NCBI RefSeq assembly: GCF_050947875.1
Contig: NC_134569.1
Span: forward strand, 13,719,131-13,783,130
DNA length: 64,000 nucleotides
From: Dermacentor variabilis
Lineage: Eukaryota > Arthropoda > Arachnida > Ixodida > Ixodidae
Reading direction: 5' to 3'
This document shows positions 11,139 to 19,800 of the stretch, piece after piece. Made by a program: the position numbers and the translations under genes. The stretch's first letter is position 1. Every line of letters begins with the position of its first letter. Under the pieces are notes generated by a model that saw only the letters and a program-made list of their open reading frames with translations, was not told the origin of the DNA and made no database searches.

Positions 11139-11767
11139 GCCGACAGCGATGTCGCGCCCCGGCAGTAGTCCGTCGAAGTGCAGCTTAAGTAGTGCCTCCG
11201 CCCCTCTTGTATCAGTTGACATATGCGGTTGCCAGGCCAGATGAGTGAATGTATCCAAAGTGGGCGGCTGCTCGTTGACATCCGGGAAAGGCGATGATTG
11301 TGCGGCGAAGCACGCGTCCGTTTGCCACGTAGAAACTGAAGGCGGTGGCAGGTTCCAAGCCACATCGAAGAAACCACCGCCGGGCCACGGAATCAGTAGG
11401 GCTCCGAAAAGCACCTGTGCAAAAAGACGAGGTAAGCTCATGCCGACAGCGATGTCGCGCCCCGGCAGTAGTCCGTCGAAGTGCAGCTTAAGTAGTGCCT
11501 CCGCCCCTCTTGTATCAGTTGACATATGCGGTTGCCAGGCCAGATGAGTGAATGTATCCAAAGTGGGCGGCTGCTCGTTGACATCCGGGAAAGGCGATGA
11601 TTGTGCGGCGAAGCACGCGTCCGTTTGCCACGTAGAAACTGAAGGCGGTGGCAGGTTCCAAGCCACATCGAAGAAACCACCGCCGGGCCACGGAATCAGT
11701 AGGGCTCCGAAAAGCACCTGTGCAAAAAGACGAGGTAAGCTCATGCCGACAGCGATGTCGCGCCCCG
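11111..11767 (-). repeat. 303-bp tandem monomers at the 5' end of the CR1/L2 element
   Basis: Two full units (11111-11413 and 11414-11716) look identical, and a third is cut to 51 bp (11717-11767). In element orientation the 5'-most unit is the truncated one, as in mouse L1 promoter monomers. 303 is divisible by three and no stop occurs, so the array is open in the ORF1 frame and each unit brings an AUG (11744, 11441, 11138). Near its end each unit reads CTTTTTGCACAGG, a splice-acceptor-like string. The last junction reads CACAGGTTAGT, which is donor-like. Whether the array acts as promoter, coding repeat or both is unknown. Confidence 0.85.
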
Positions 11768-11773
11768 ATGTTG

Positions 11774-11782
11774 GTCGGTTTT
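11774..11782. repeat. Candidate target-site duplication, CR1/L2 element, 5' side
   Basis: GTCGGTTTT here is the partner of 7084-7092. It fixes the 5' end of the element at about 11773, six bases beyond the truncated monomer. Confidence 0.5.
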
Positions 11783-12990
11783 CCTTGCTTGCTTGCTTGT
11801 TCCTCACTTGTGGCGCTTACCCATTACGGGCGTTGGCCAAGAAGCCGCCGGTTAAATGTTAAAACGAAGGGAGAGAGACAAAAGCCTGAACGAAAAAGTA
11901 AATCAGGGTGCGTTATAACGTTTAATATAATCAGGAAATAGATTTACCTGACAGCAACAGAAACGAAAATAATTGCAATTATATATAACGTGCAATTTAT
12001 TTTGGTTGGTCTTAGGACAATTTGCAACATACAGTGAGCTATTTAATGAGCTTTCCAATTATTGATCTCGAGAATTGACAGGTAACCTTCTTCTGTCACA
12101 GAGACAGTCGCAAATGGCCACGCGGATGTTCCTGTGGTTGAAGCCTAATGCAGAAGTCTTGATGAAGAGAATATATTGAGTAGTTAAAGAAATGCCCAAT
12201 TTTCGAAATCAAATTTCAAATTTCTTCCTCTGATTTCAAAATTGACGGCTTGTTAACAGAAAGTTGTCAATGTTTTCAGGTTCCTAGCAGGTGGGGCACA
12301 GAGGGGACGGTGCCAGGCCGGAAATTTAATGGTGGGATGCGGCAGAATAATTTTGTTACAGAGATTTCTAATTTACATGAGGGACACCATTTATTGTCCT
12401 TATTATCGCATGAAAAGGACAAACGATTAAAATTCCGCCTTTTAGATTTTCAGTTTTGTAGAACTTCGGAAAGGAGAATATTTTCTAAACCTAGCCACTG
12501 CGAGATAGCATAAGCCGAGGTAGCTAGGCATAACGGATATAACCGGTCGATCAAGAGGTACCCGCGCAAGTGTGTCAGCCCTTTCATTTAAGAATATACC
12601 ACGATGGCCCTGGAACCCATACCAATCGCACCCGACTCATGTTTGTAGGGGTTAATGATTTAAATGTATTGGCTGCAGTAGTGTCTGAAGATGAAGTGAG
12701 TGAGCGTTCTGACAGTGAATCAGTCACTTTAACCACTGTTGAATAGTTTGAAGGAAGTTTTCGAAGAGCTAAGATAATGGCTGATAGTTCAGCCAGAAAT
12801 ACAAATGTGAAATCCTAGAGGCGTAATGCATATGACATGACCAGATAGTGACTAGGAAAAAAGACCCACACCCGCTTTCTCCTCACTCATTGGCGCATCA
12901 GTCGCGATCACATTATCTTATCCCAACTGTTTTAAATGATCTTGCAGCATGCCATTTAAATATGTAGTGGACAGGACTTTGGCATTCGAT
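11783..12990 (-). pseudogene. Decayed I/Ingi-type non-LTR element: RNase H remnant and 3' end
   Basis: A minus-strand frame between about 12860 and 12590 reads AELSAIILALRKLPSNYSTV, then VTDSLSERSL, then RVRLVWVPGPSWYILK before a stop. This is the order AEL.AI.LAL, TDS, WVPGHSG of the RNase H domain found in I, Ingi and R1-type non-LTR elements. The last motif has Pro instead of His. A Cys-rich C-terminal stretch follows (12.25-12.33 kb), then an AT-rich 3' UTR, the GGCCAACGCCCGTAATGGGT 3' motif (11819-11843, reverse) and a (CAAG)n tail at about 11788-11800. Stops and frameshifts mark it as dead. The younger CR1/L2 element is inserted just beyond its tail. Confidence 0.7.
11819..11843 (-). 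repeat. Recurrent 3'-end motif, copy 1
   Basis: Plus strand ACCCATTACGGGCGTTGGCCAAGAA; the core is CCC(N5)GGG followed by TTGGCCAA. Related copies lie at 14373-14398 and 31933-31958. Here it sits between the 3' UTR and the short-repeat tail of an I-type remnant, so it is probably a 3' recognition hairpin of that family. Confidence 0.6.
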
Positions 12991-13517
12991 GAAATATATC
13001 ATCAAATTCATATCTTTATATTAGTCAAGGGCTTGTCTGGGCAAATGATGTCGCGTACATTTCGTGAATCCAGCTCAGCTTGCACAAACAAAACCTGAGG
13101 TCTACGTAAGCGGGAACAACGCTAATCGCAAAACGCCGTCATCTCACTAACAAATAGAAATTGTGATCGTCTCAAAGAAGATTCACAAATGTTTTTACTG
13201 TTAGAATGCTGAATCTGCAGGGAAGAGTGTGCAGCCGTGCTTCTCGATATAAAACATCTTTTGCACCAAATTTTGGTAAACCAAGACAATTGCGAAGAGC
13301 CTCCCGCTCTAGCCTGCCGCCCTCTGGTCTGGAGATGAGACAGACATCAGTTGAGACATAACCACGGCTTTCAATCAAAATAGGTGCGAAATAAAACAAT
13401 TAATATAAGAGAGTAACCGCCGGCTACTTGACAGTGAACTCGGAAGTAGGTTGGATCGGGGCTATGGGCGAATCTCCGGCAAGCGCCATCTCTGGAACGC
13501 TGACGTGTCACCTCCGT
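12991..13517. other. Stretch with no recognised gene
   Basis: AT-rich sequence. A minus-strand open frame at 13172-13399 has no recognisable motif. Nothing else seen. Confidence 0.4.
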
Positions 13518-13559
<42 letters not shown>

Positions 13560-13587
13560 CGACGACGACAACGACGACGACAACGAC

Positions 13588-13619
<32 letters not shown>

Positions 13620-13640
13620 CGACAACGACGACGATGATGA
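13518..13640. repeat. (GAT)n/(GAC)n trinucleotide repeat
   Basis: About 13 GAT units pass into GAC units interrupted by AAC. It is open in several frames (Ser, Val, Met, Thr runs), which explains the low-complexity frames here. It may be the eroded tail of an RTE-type element, which often ends in such repeats, but no body is visible beside it. Confidence 0.95.
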
Positions 13641-14133
13641 ACATCTGTCATGGCTCGCAAGCGCTAAGGGGATAGGCCAAGAATCGGGCGGCAGAAGGTA
13701 GCTAAACGAAATTATTTGCTGTGGGGATTCAAGTTTGGCAACTTTCTCCTCCTCTACAAGGGTTGTTGCTCGGCCTTGTTGATGTAGCATGATAACAGGT
13801 ATGAAGCACCGGGCTTATTACACCGAGGGGGCCCGTTAGAATAGTCAATGCACTATTATGACGCGCCCCCTCACCGTATAGTCGATGATAAAGTGTGGGG
13901 AGCCCCTTTTTATTCCACTGCATGCTGTGTGCACAGGCTAGTGAGCGGTTGGCCCGCTCACTGAGGCGTCCAGTGGAAGCGCAACAACGCGCCATTATTC
14001 GTCGGTCGGCGCGGCTGCTGAAGCTGCCCCTACTCAAGGCCCCCAGGGCTACACGCAACGGGCTGCTTCGCGCCCTCCGTTTCAGACGCGGTGGTGAAGC
14101 ATAAGAGAAAATAAGTACGGCAGAAGCAAAACT
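13641..14133. other. Stretch with no recognised gene
   Basis: A 177-codon minus-strand frame (13729-14262) crosses this interval but has no motif and runs through the SINE-like piece. I treat it as chance. Confidence 0.4.
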
Positions 14134-14235
14134 AGAATAATAATAATAATGCAGAAACGTTAAAGAAATTGCCACAACGCAGTTTGAACCTAGGAACCCA
14201 CAATCATGAGACCAACGCCCACGCGGCGCCATAAA
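14134..14235 (-). mobile_element. Short tRNA-derived SINE-like fragment
   Basis: On the minus strand a tRNA-like head contains GCGTGGGCGTTGG (weak box A) and TAGGTTCAAACTGC (box B, consensus GGTTCRANNCC). It is followed by about 40 bp of body and an (ATT)n tail at 14134-14150. Head, body and trinucleotide tail in that order fit an arthropod SINE. I could not find a convincing target duplication. Confidence 0.5.
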
Positions 14236-14372
14236 ACCAGACGGAAAGGTGCGCTGTTGCACAGGTTTTGCATCGGCTGCTGTTACCTCGTCACTATAGT
14301 GCTATAGGGCTACAGTGAAGAGCCCCCTCGTTATAGTCAGTTGTTGTTTCCTATCACTGATGTAGCTCCTAT

Positions 14373-14398
14373 ACCCACTGTGAGGGATTGGCCAAGAA
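14373..14398 (-). repeat. Recurrent 3'-end motif, copy 2
   Basis: Plus strand ACCCACTGTGAGGGATTGGCC continuing to AAGAA, closely matching the copy at 31933-31958. No coding remnant is visible alongside, so it is probably the extreme 3' end of a heavily truncated I-type element. Confidence 0.5.
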
Positions 14399-14577
14399 AT
14401 GGATAGCGTTTGCAACCAAACGTAAACGCATTACGTACGTAAAGAAATAGCGTTGTCATCACATGCTCTGAACGTTATTGGGTTTCTGCGGTTTACGTGC
14501 GCTATGATAATGTACGTTATTTGGCGAGTTTAACGTTCCAATGTTTACACACGCTAAGAAATAGAGTTGTCGAACAT

Positions 14578-14593
14578 GGGGGGGGGGGGGGGG
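14578..14593. repeat. Poly-G run (16 G)
   Basis: Sixteen consecutive G on the plus strand. Run length may be an assembly or sequencing approximation. Confidence 0.9.
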
Positions 14594-14985
14594 CGGCACC
14601 CATGGCTCCCGCTTCAGCGTGAATTCTCGTGATATCTGCGCTCTGACTCACGTCGATCTCCAGTAACTATTGAAATGAGCTTTCGCTTTCTCTAAACTCA
14701 CCTGAAACGATCGTTATGAGAGCATAGGGCGTCCTATTTCCGAGATCGTTCGGCGATTCCGGCGCTCGTAGGCCTAACGACACGCATTGGCATAGCAACA
14801 ACAGGATGGTTGGTAATTGATTGTCTTGGCTTAGATACGCTTGGCACGAGGCACCAGACGGCGCCCTGTTTTATAACGTCTGCCTTACCTTTGCGTTCCC
14901 GTACGATAAACTAAATGTCTTGAAAAGACGCGCACCGTAATGTCCTGCAAAGGTGATTACATTTAACTTACGTAAGGCGGCAAAC

Positions 14986-15258
14986 GCTATTCTAAAACTG
15001 TCTAATGCAACTTTCGGCAAGGACATACACAACAGCTAGAATGAACGATAGTATTCGAGTAAGTTCCAAATCGTGCAGGCGCGTCTTGCGCTGAGCGATA
15101 ACGTCTAACATTTGTTAGCCGGTGAACAGCGGTCGCCGGAAACAAGCGGACGTGTCAATATAGTCCTAAGAATGTCCGAACGGCCAGAAGGTGAAACCGT
15201 CACGAAATTGGTGAGATTCTCGTTTACAGGTACAAGACGGCATTCGGAACGTACTTTG
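14986..15258. repeat. 273-bp dispersed direct repeat, copy 1
   Basis: Aligns without gaps to 17007-17279 (constant offset 2021) with scattered substitutions, roughly 5%. It contains no coding motif. The copies end abruptly: this one continues into a TATATAAC stretch and the other into a foldback. It may be part of an unrecognised non-autonomous transposon or a local duplication. Confidence 0.85.
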
Positions 15259-15499
15259 CAACGCATATATAACTAGTGGCCGAAGCTAGCTGGCCAAGTG
15301 GCCGAAGTCAGTTTCATAAAGAGCAATTGCAAAGACGAGGACCAAGAAAGAAAAACACAACACGATCGATAGTTGTTCCTTCAAAACATGGCACGTGTCC
15401 ACAATAATTATGTGGCGTCCTTATTCGTTCTCGTCTTTTCAAGCGCTTTATATCTCCTTCCTGTGCGCCTTGTTCAGTGTTCATTTGAAGATTTGAAGC

Positions 15500-15570
<71 letters not shown>

Positions 15571-15571
15571 T
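15500..15571. repeat. (TTTC)18 microsatellite
   Basis: About 72 bp of TTTC units, open in several frames (Lys-Glu-Arg-Lys on the minus strand). Those frames are low-complexity artefacts. Confidence 0.95.
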
Positions 15572-15619
15572 GAACATTTAGATTGTTTAAAAGGACGTCT
15601 TGTTGGGCGAGGTGGTCAC

Positions 15620-15726
15620 AATCCATCTTGGGTACTAGGCGCGAACACACACAAGACACAAGGAAGGAGTCGGGACAGGCTTCCTTGTGTCTTGTGTGCG
15701 TTCGCGCCTAGTACCCAAAATGGATT
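15620..15726. repeat. Foldback hairpin with 47-bp arms
   Basis: Arms 15620-15666 and 15680-15726 pair with only a few mismatches around a 13-base loop. The arms are built from AACACACACAAGACACAAGG. Similar but shorter foldbacks with a CACAA-rich arm lie at 18717-18778 and 48789-48863. It is MITE-like in shape but has no clear target duplication. Confidence 0.85.
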
Positions 15727-16143
15727 TAGATTGAACCGGCCGGCTGTAACATCTTCTCAAAAGGTTCTTCGTCGCTAACTTCACCGCCGTTAAAGACAGC
15801 AGTTCAGCGGCAGACCTTTCCAACCAATCGCTGTTGCATGCAAGCAGCCAATTATCGACGGGACGATGCGGAGAGTGGAAAATTTATTTTATTCGCGAAT
15901 CTGGTGTGGTGCATTTAGGTGCAAGTGCATATATATATGATTCCGTGCTCGTGCGTACAGCAAGGCAAGCTTAGACAGAGATATCAAAAACACTATCTGG
16001 GATCCTATTCCACATAGTCAACAGTGCACAACGATATATAAGGCGATAATGACTATAATACTACGGAATGTATTCACATTTACACGCACTACGCAACGCT
16101 ACCTGCGCCTTATCCGCACCTGTCAAGCCATACTCCATCCTTG
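15727..16143. other. Stretch with no recognised gene
   Basis: AT-rich, including a short (TA)n run near 15935. Nothing recognised. Confidence 0.4.
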
Positions 16144-16179
16144 CGAAAATCTGAAATACTTGCGTATTTCAGATTTTCG
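16144..16179. repeat. Perfect 16-bp hairpin, TTGC loop
   Basis: CGAAAATCTGAAATAC is followed by TTGC and its exact complement. The stem is too short for a microRNA precursor and has no T-run for a bacterial-type terminator. It may be the remains of a foldback element. Confidence 0.85.
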
Positions 16180-17006
16180 GAAGAGGGAGAGCTAGATAAT
16201 TTGACTTTTATGAGCAGCTAAAGACGTTAACTTGTCTTTATGGTCGGGCTTGTTTCTGGAAGCAGTGGAAAACCATGACTGCTAGAGGCTGCTGAAGCGG
16301 AAGCACAGTACGAACTTTTGTAAGTTTCGAAATAAATGAATGTTCCACCGATCACTAAACACATAACGAGAGCAGATAGTAATCGAACAGAAAGGACGCT
16401 CGGAGCACGCATACCTCGCGCTTAGAAATGTTCTGCCGCAGCGCTCCTCGCTTTTCCCGAAGCAGCGCAGCCAACACACAGCGTTGTTGGGTGGATTTGC
16501 TTCCTGAGGCGAGCTCTTGGAGAGAGTGCGACCGGATGGCTAATGTCGAAGGCGGGGGGTGAGCCGCGTTCGAGCAAGAATCCTTGCCTCGGAAAAAGTT
16601 TGCAGCTGACGGCGAGGCACAGAACGCGTTGCCTTCGCGCCGTCGCCCAGTTCGCCTCCGAGATTGCCACTTATCCGCGTCTCTAGTTTGGGTTATGGTC
16701 TCTCTCCCTGTCTTTACAAGCTTCTCGAGACGCCTTGGTGCGCAATACGATCAGCGCAACTTGAGCACCGGGAGCATAAATGGCCGCCTTTGTTCCCATC
16801 ACCCTTTAAAAGATATTTCGCGCGACTTATGATAGCGTTGCTGGTGGCTTCGTTAAAGAATAATTATTCTTATTATTTGAGAATTTAGTCCTAAGCAAGT
16901 CAGAACCACAATTCAACACCGTAGACGCAGTGATTCCAAAAAGTGGACATCAACATACCGTTTGTGTCTAAAGCACAATTAAGACACAGGTCCGGGTATC
17001 AGCAAT
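16180..17006. other. Stretch with no recognised gene
   Basis: GC-rich around 16.5-16.7 kb with overlapping frames on both strands, none with a motif. Confidence 0.4.
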
Positions 17007-17279
17007 GCTATTCTAAAACTGTCTAATGCAACTTTCGGCGAGGACATATACAACAGCTAGAATGAACGATAGTGTTCGAGTAAGTTCCAAATCGTGCAGG
17101 CGCTTTTTGCGCTGAGCGATAACATCTAACATTTGTTAGCCGGTGAACAGCGGTCACCGGAAACAAGCGGACGTGTCAATATAGTCCTAAGAATGTCTGA
17201 ACGGTCAGAAGGTGAAACCGTCATGAAATTGCTGAGATTCTCGTTTACAGGTACAAGACGGCATTTGGAACGTACTTTG
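17007..17279. repeat. 273-bp dispersed direct repeat, copy 2
   Basis: Partner of 14986-15258. Homology stops where the hairpin at 17278-17319 begins, which may mark an element end or a foldback insertion at that point. Confidence 0.85.
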
Positions 17280-17319
17280 TGGAGCTTCGGTGCTCTGCCG
17301 GCGCTTCCGAAGCTCCACA
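17278..17319. repeat. Perfect 13-bp inverted repeat
   Basis: TGTGGAGCTTCGG (17278-17290) and its complement (17307-17319) flank 16 GC-rich bases, directly at the 3' limit of the 273-bp repeat. Confidence 0.85.
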
Positions 17320-18716
17320 GTTGCGTGGTGAAAGAACGGCCGTATTTCTTAATTTATTTATCTTCGGCGAGCTGTGTAAATGTTACATATACCGCGTCCT
17401 TGAAACGGATGCGTCATCGCGCATAACAGCCTGGAAAATTTTACATGGACGACATACAGGTATGTATCTGCAATGCGCGGCGTTCGCACAGACGCTTTGA
17501 CAAATATAATTGGGAGTCTCGGTTCACGGTGTTCGTCGTTATGTAGAGAAGCCTAGAGAGAACTAGGCCGGTTATTTTCATTTTCCCATTCTGTTTGGCC
17601 TTCGTGATTGGCTGGCAGGATGCGGCGCCTGCGCTATCGCTGGTAACGGCCATTAGTTATGATGGGTGATAAGAAAAGAATATAACCGGTCGGTGGAAAT
17701 ACATAATGCCCGAGGCTGTCTTGCAGTCGTGAGCCGTGATTGTCCCACGGAACGTCGGGCATTTGAAGACGCGGTTCTCTTCCAAGCAGATGTAGCCGAT
17801 CCTTCAGTGTATATCTGCGGCGAAGATTTGCTCTCGACGACTGCCGCCGTCTAAGGAGAGGGCGGACGAGAGCAGGGCCCTCAGCGGTTCACTGTGCGAG
17901 GCCTCGTTTCTTCGCCCGCGCGCCGTGGCGGCAACGGGTCTCCTTTCTCGGAAGGAGTGGGCAGCGAGCATTGTGCGCGGCTTCTGCCCACGCGCACGAT
18001 ACAAGCAGGAAGGCAGGCCGAGGTCGACCGCGATGACCCATTGTTACGCGCATACATCGGCCGTTGTCGTCGTCCGAAGGAGTGCGTCGAAAACGAAAGC
18101 TGTGTACACATTACGCGGTCTTCTCGTGTTATGCCACCCTGTATACTCCTTCCTGCACGGCCCGCACGATGAGAGCCTCCTTATAGTTCGTCGGCGTGAC
18201 TTTCGCGTGACCTGTCATAGGGACGTCCTGCAGACTGAGCTACGCACCACGGCTGTCTGCAGACGCGGGAGATGCTTACTGAGCATCGTCGTTGTCCCCG
18301 CTTTGACGACCACTCCGTCCGCAGTGGCTGTCGATTTTCTTAAACAAAGAGTTGAAACCTTGGCCTAGCCTCCAATCGGCCCTCAAGGCGACAGACGCGC
18401 TTCTGCGGCACCGCTTGTCTCTAGCGGTCTTCGGGGACATTTGTGATTTTGCATCGCGCCTATAGTGTAAGAATGAGAGCATTACCTGTTCTCAATCGGT
18501 GTTGACTGTCTTCTATACGGCTTTTTCTATATCAACGCATTCTCGTACTCGTACGCAGTATTGGAACGAGCTACATTACATACACAAGACGATGCACTTA
18601 CAAGCGGAAGCAAGTACAGTCAACCACAAAAGTTTATGGATTACGTGATCACAGAAAACGTTCAATTTCCGAACAGCTTGTAACAGTAGTCAGTAAACCG
18701 CATATCATAATGGTGT
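17320..18716. other. Stretch with no recognised gene
   Basis: A GC-rich section (17.86-18.45 kb) carries open frames up to 147 codons on the plus strand without any recognisable domain. Confidence 0.4.
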
Positions 18717-18778
18717 AACGACACAAAACAAGCGCCATCCTGTGTCGCTCTCAACACAGGCGCTTGTCCTGTGTCGTT
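18717..18778. repeat. Foldback hairpin, 20-bp arms
   Basis: Arms 18717-18736 and 18759-18778 pair at 18 of 20 positions. The arms contain the CGACACA(A/G)(A/G)ACAAGCGCC type of sequence, related in composition to the foldbacks at 15620 and 48789. Confidence 0.75.
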
Positions 18779-19559
18779 CTCCCTCTCGTGATTGTCTTAG
18801 TTGGCGCTGTTCCTTCCTAATTCAACTAAACTAACTCCTATTACCGTGTCACAAACTCCAGACATGGCTGTCCTCTCGCTTTCACTAGATTGTGCACCTC
18901 CCTTGTTCTGATATTGTAGCTCCTATCTGCGCCTTAGGACAGTGCCATCGGACGATAGCTTATCCTACTGGTCGTATCAGTTGAACTTCGTGGTGTGTGC
19001 TGATGCAATCTTTGCGCCAGTCATCACTCGCCCTGGTACCGACAAAACTAGGTTAACCGTATTTTTGTTAGTCAAGGTTACCGTGCTTTCTCAGTTTCAA
19101 TTGCAGCTAAGAAAGCACTTTAAAAAAAGGAAACTGCAGTTGCAGCAAGGATACGGCTCGACGCTGTCGGAGTTCCTGGAAGTGTGTTCCAATGTTTCCG
19201 TGTCCTTCCAAGCATTGTTGACGGGAAACTGTTGTGTCTACCTTGTGCCTCGTAAGATACAGTATATGTTGCTGTCAAATAGTGTGCTCCCTGGTTGAGC
19301 ACGCTGTAGTCATTCGGAACTATAGCGACGTGAACTCGTAACGTATGCACAAAGATAACATCATCAAGGCAGGCCTATGCGGCCCGAGCTCTGGCGTGTA
19401 ACTCAGCATTGGTCGAGCAAGTGACGCAGCCAATGTTTATACCAGTCCGGAGACTTGTCGTTTCCCAGACGAAGACACGTCCTCTTGCCAACACCTCGGC
19501 TCCAGCGACGTCCCTCGTTCGACCACTGTGTTGATCACTTCAACCTGTGTTTCACATAA
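18779..19559. other. Stretch with no recognised gene
   Basis: Mixed composition. A 118-codon plus frame at 18942-19298 shows no motif. Confidence 0.4.
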
Positions 19560-19800
19560 ACTTATAAATAATCGACTATGGAAGAATGTGGGGAACAAGG
19601 GGCTCGCTTTTTTGTTATAATTGACAACCACACGAAGCCAAGGGGACAATGAATTAATCCAATGAAAGCATAGGGAAATAAACTGTTATCTTAATTTAAA
19701 TGTTGAAATAACATGAAAAATGAAACTTGCAGAGAAGATAACTTGCCACCGGTGTGAGCCGAACCCACATCTTCCACATAATCTCAACTCTGCAGCAACA
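19560..19800 (-). mobile_element. tRNA-related SINE-like sequence
   Basis: The minus strand has GTGGGTTCGGCTCACACC (box-B-like) at about 19750-19768, preceded by GAGATTATGTGGAAG. A long AT-rich body follows (GGCAAGTTATC..., ...TTTCATTGGATTAATTC...) down to about 19560. A tRNA-like promoter followed by a unique body is SINE architecture, and it resembles tRNA-related repeats common in ixodid DNA. No target duplication was identified and the ends are approximate. Confidence 0.5.

Larger units (their letters stand above)
7093..11773 (-). mobile_element. CR1/L2-group non-LTR retrotransposon, near complete
   Basis: The element reads on the minus strand: truncated and full 303-bp monomers (11767 down to 11111), ORF1 (AUG at 11138, stop at 10239), a UAG-separated ORF2 (to 7374), a roughly 280-bp 3' UTR, and a 3' terminus of (ATTT)n-type repeats at 7093-7120. 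A candidate 9-bp target duplication flanks it. ORF2 has an APE-type endonuclease and RT but no RNase H, which with the short-repeat tail fits the CR1/L2 group of the Jockey superfamily. Both ORFs are free of internal stops and the two full monomers look identical, so the copy should be young. It lies directly against the 3' tail of an older I/Ingi-type fragment. Exact clade needs a tree. Confidence 0.85.

Noticed and set aside
10239..11807. ORF1 start at 11807
   Set aside because: The codon there is GTG and lies outside the element, beyond the truncated monomer and the candidate target duplication; the nearest AUG (11138) or the monomer AUGs are more plausible.
13371..13790. Poly-Ser/Thr/Val frames over (GAT)n/(GAC)n
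   Set aside because: Trinucleotide repeat artefact.
16144..16179. microRNA precursor
   Set aside because: Stem of 16 bp with a 4-base loop is far too short.
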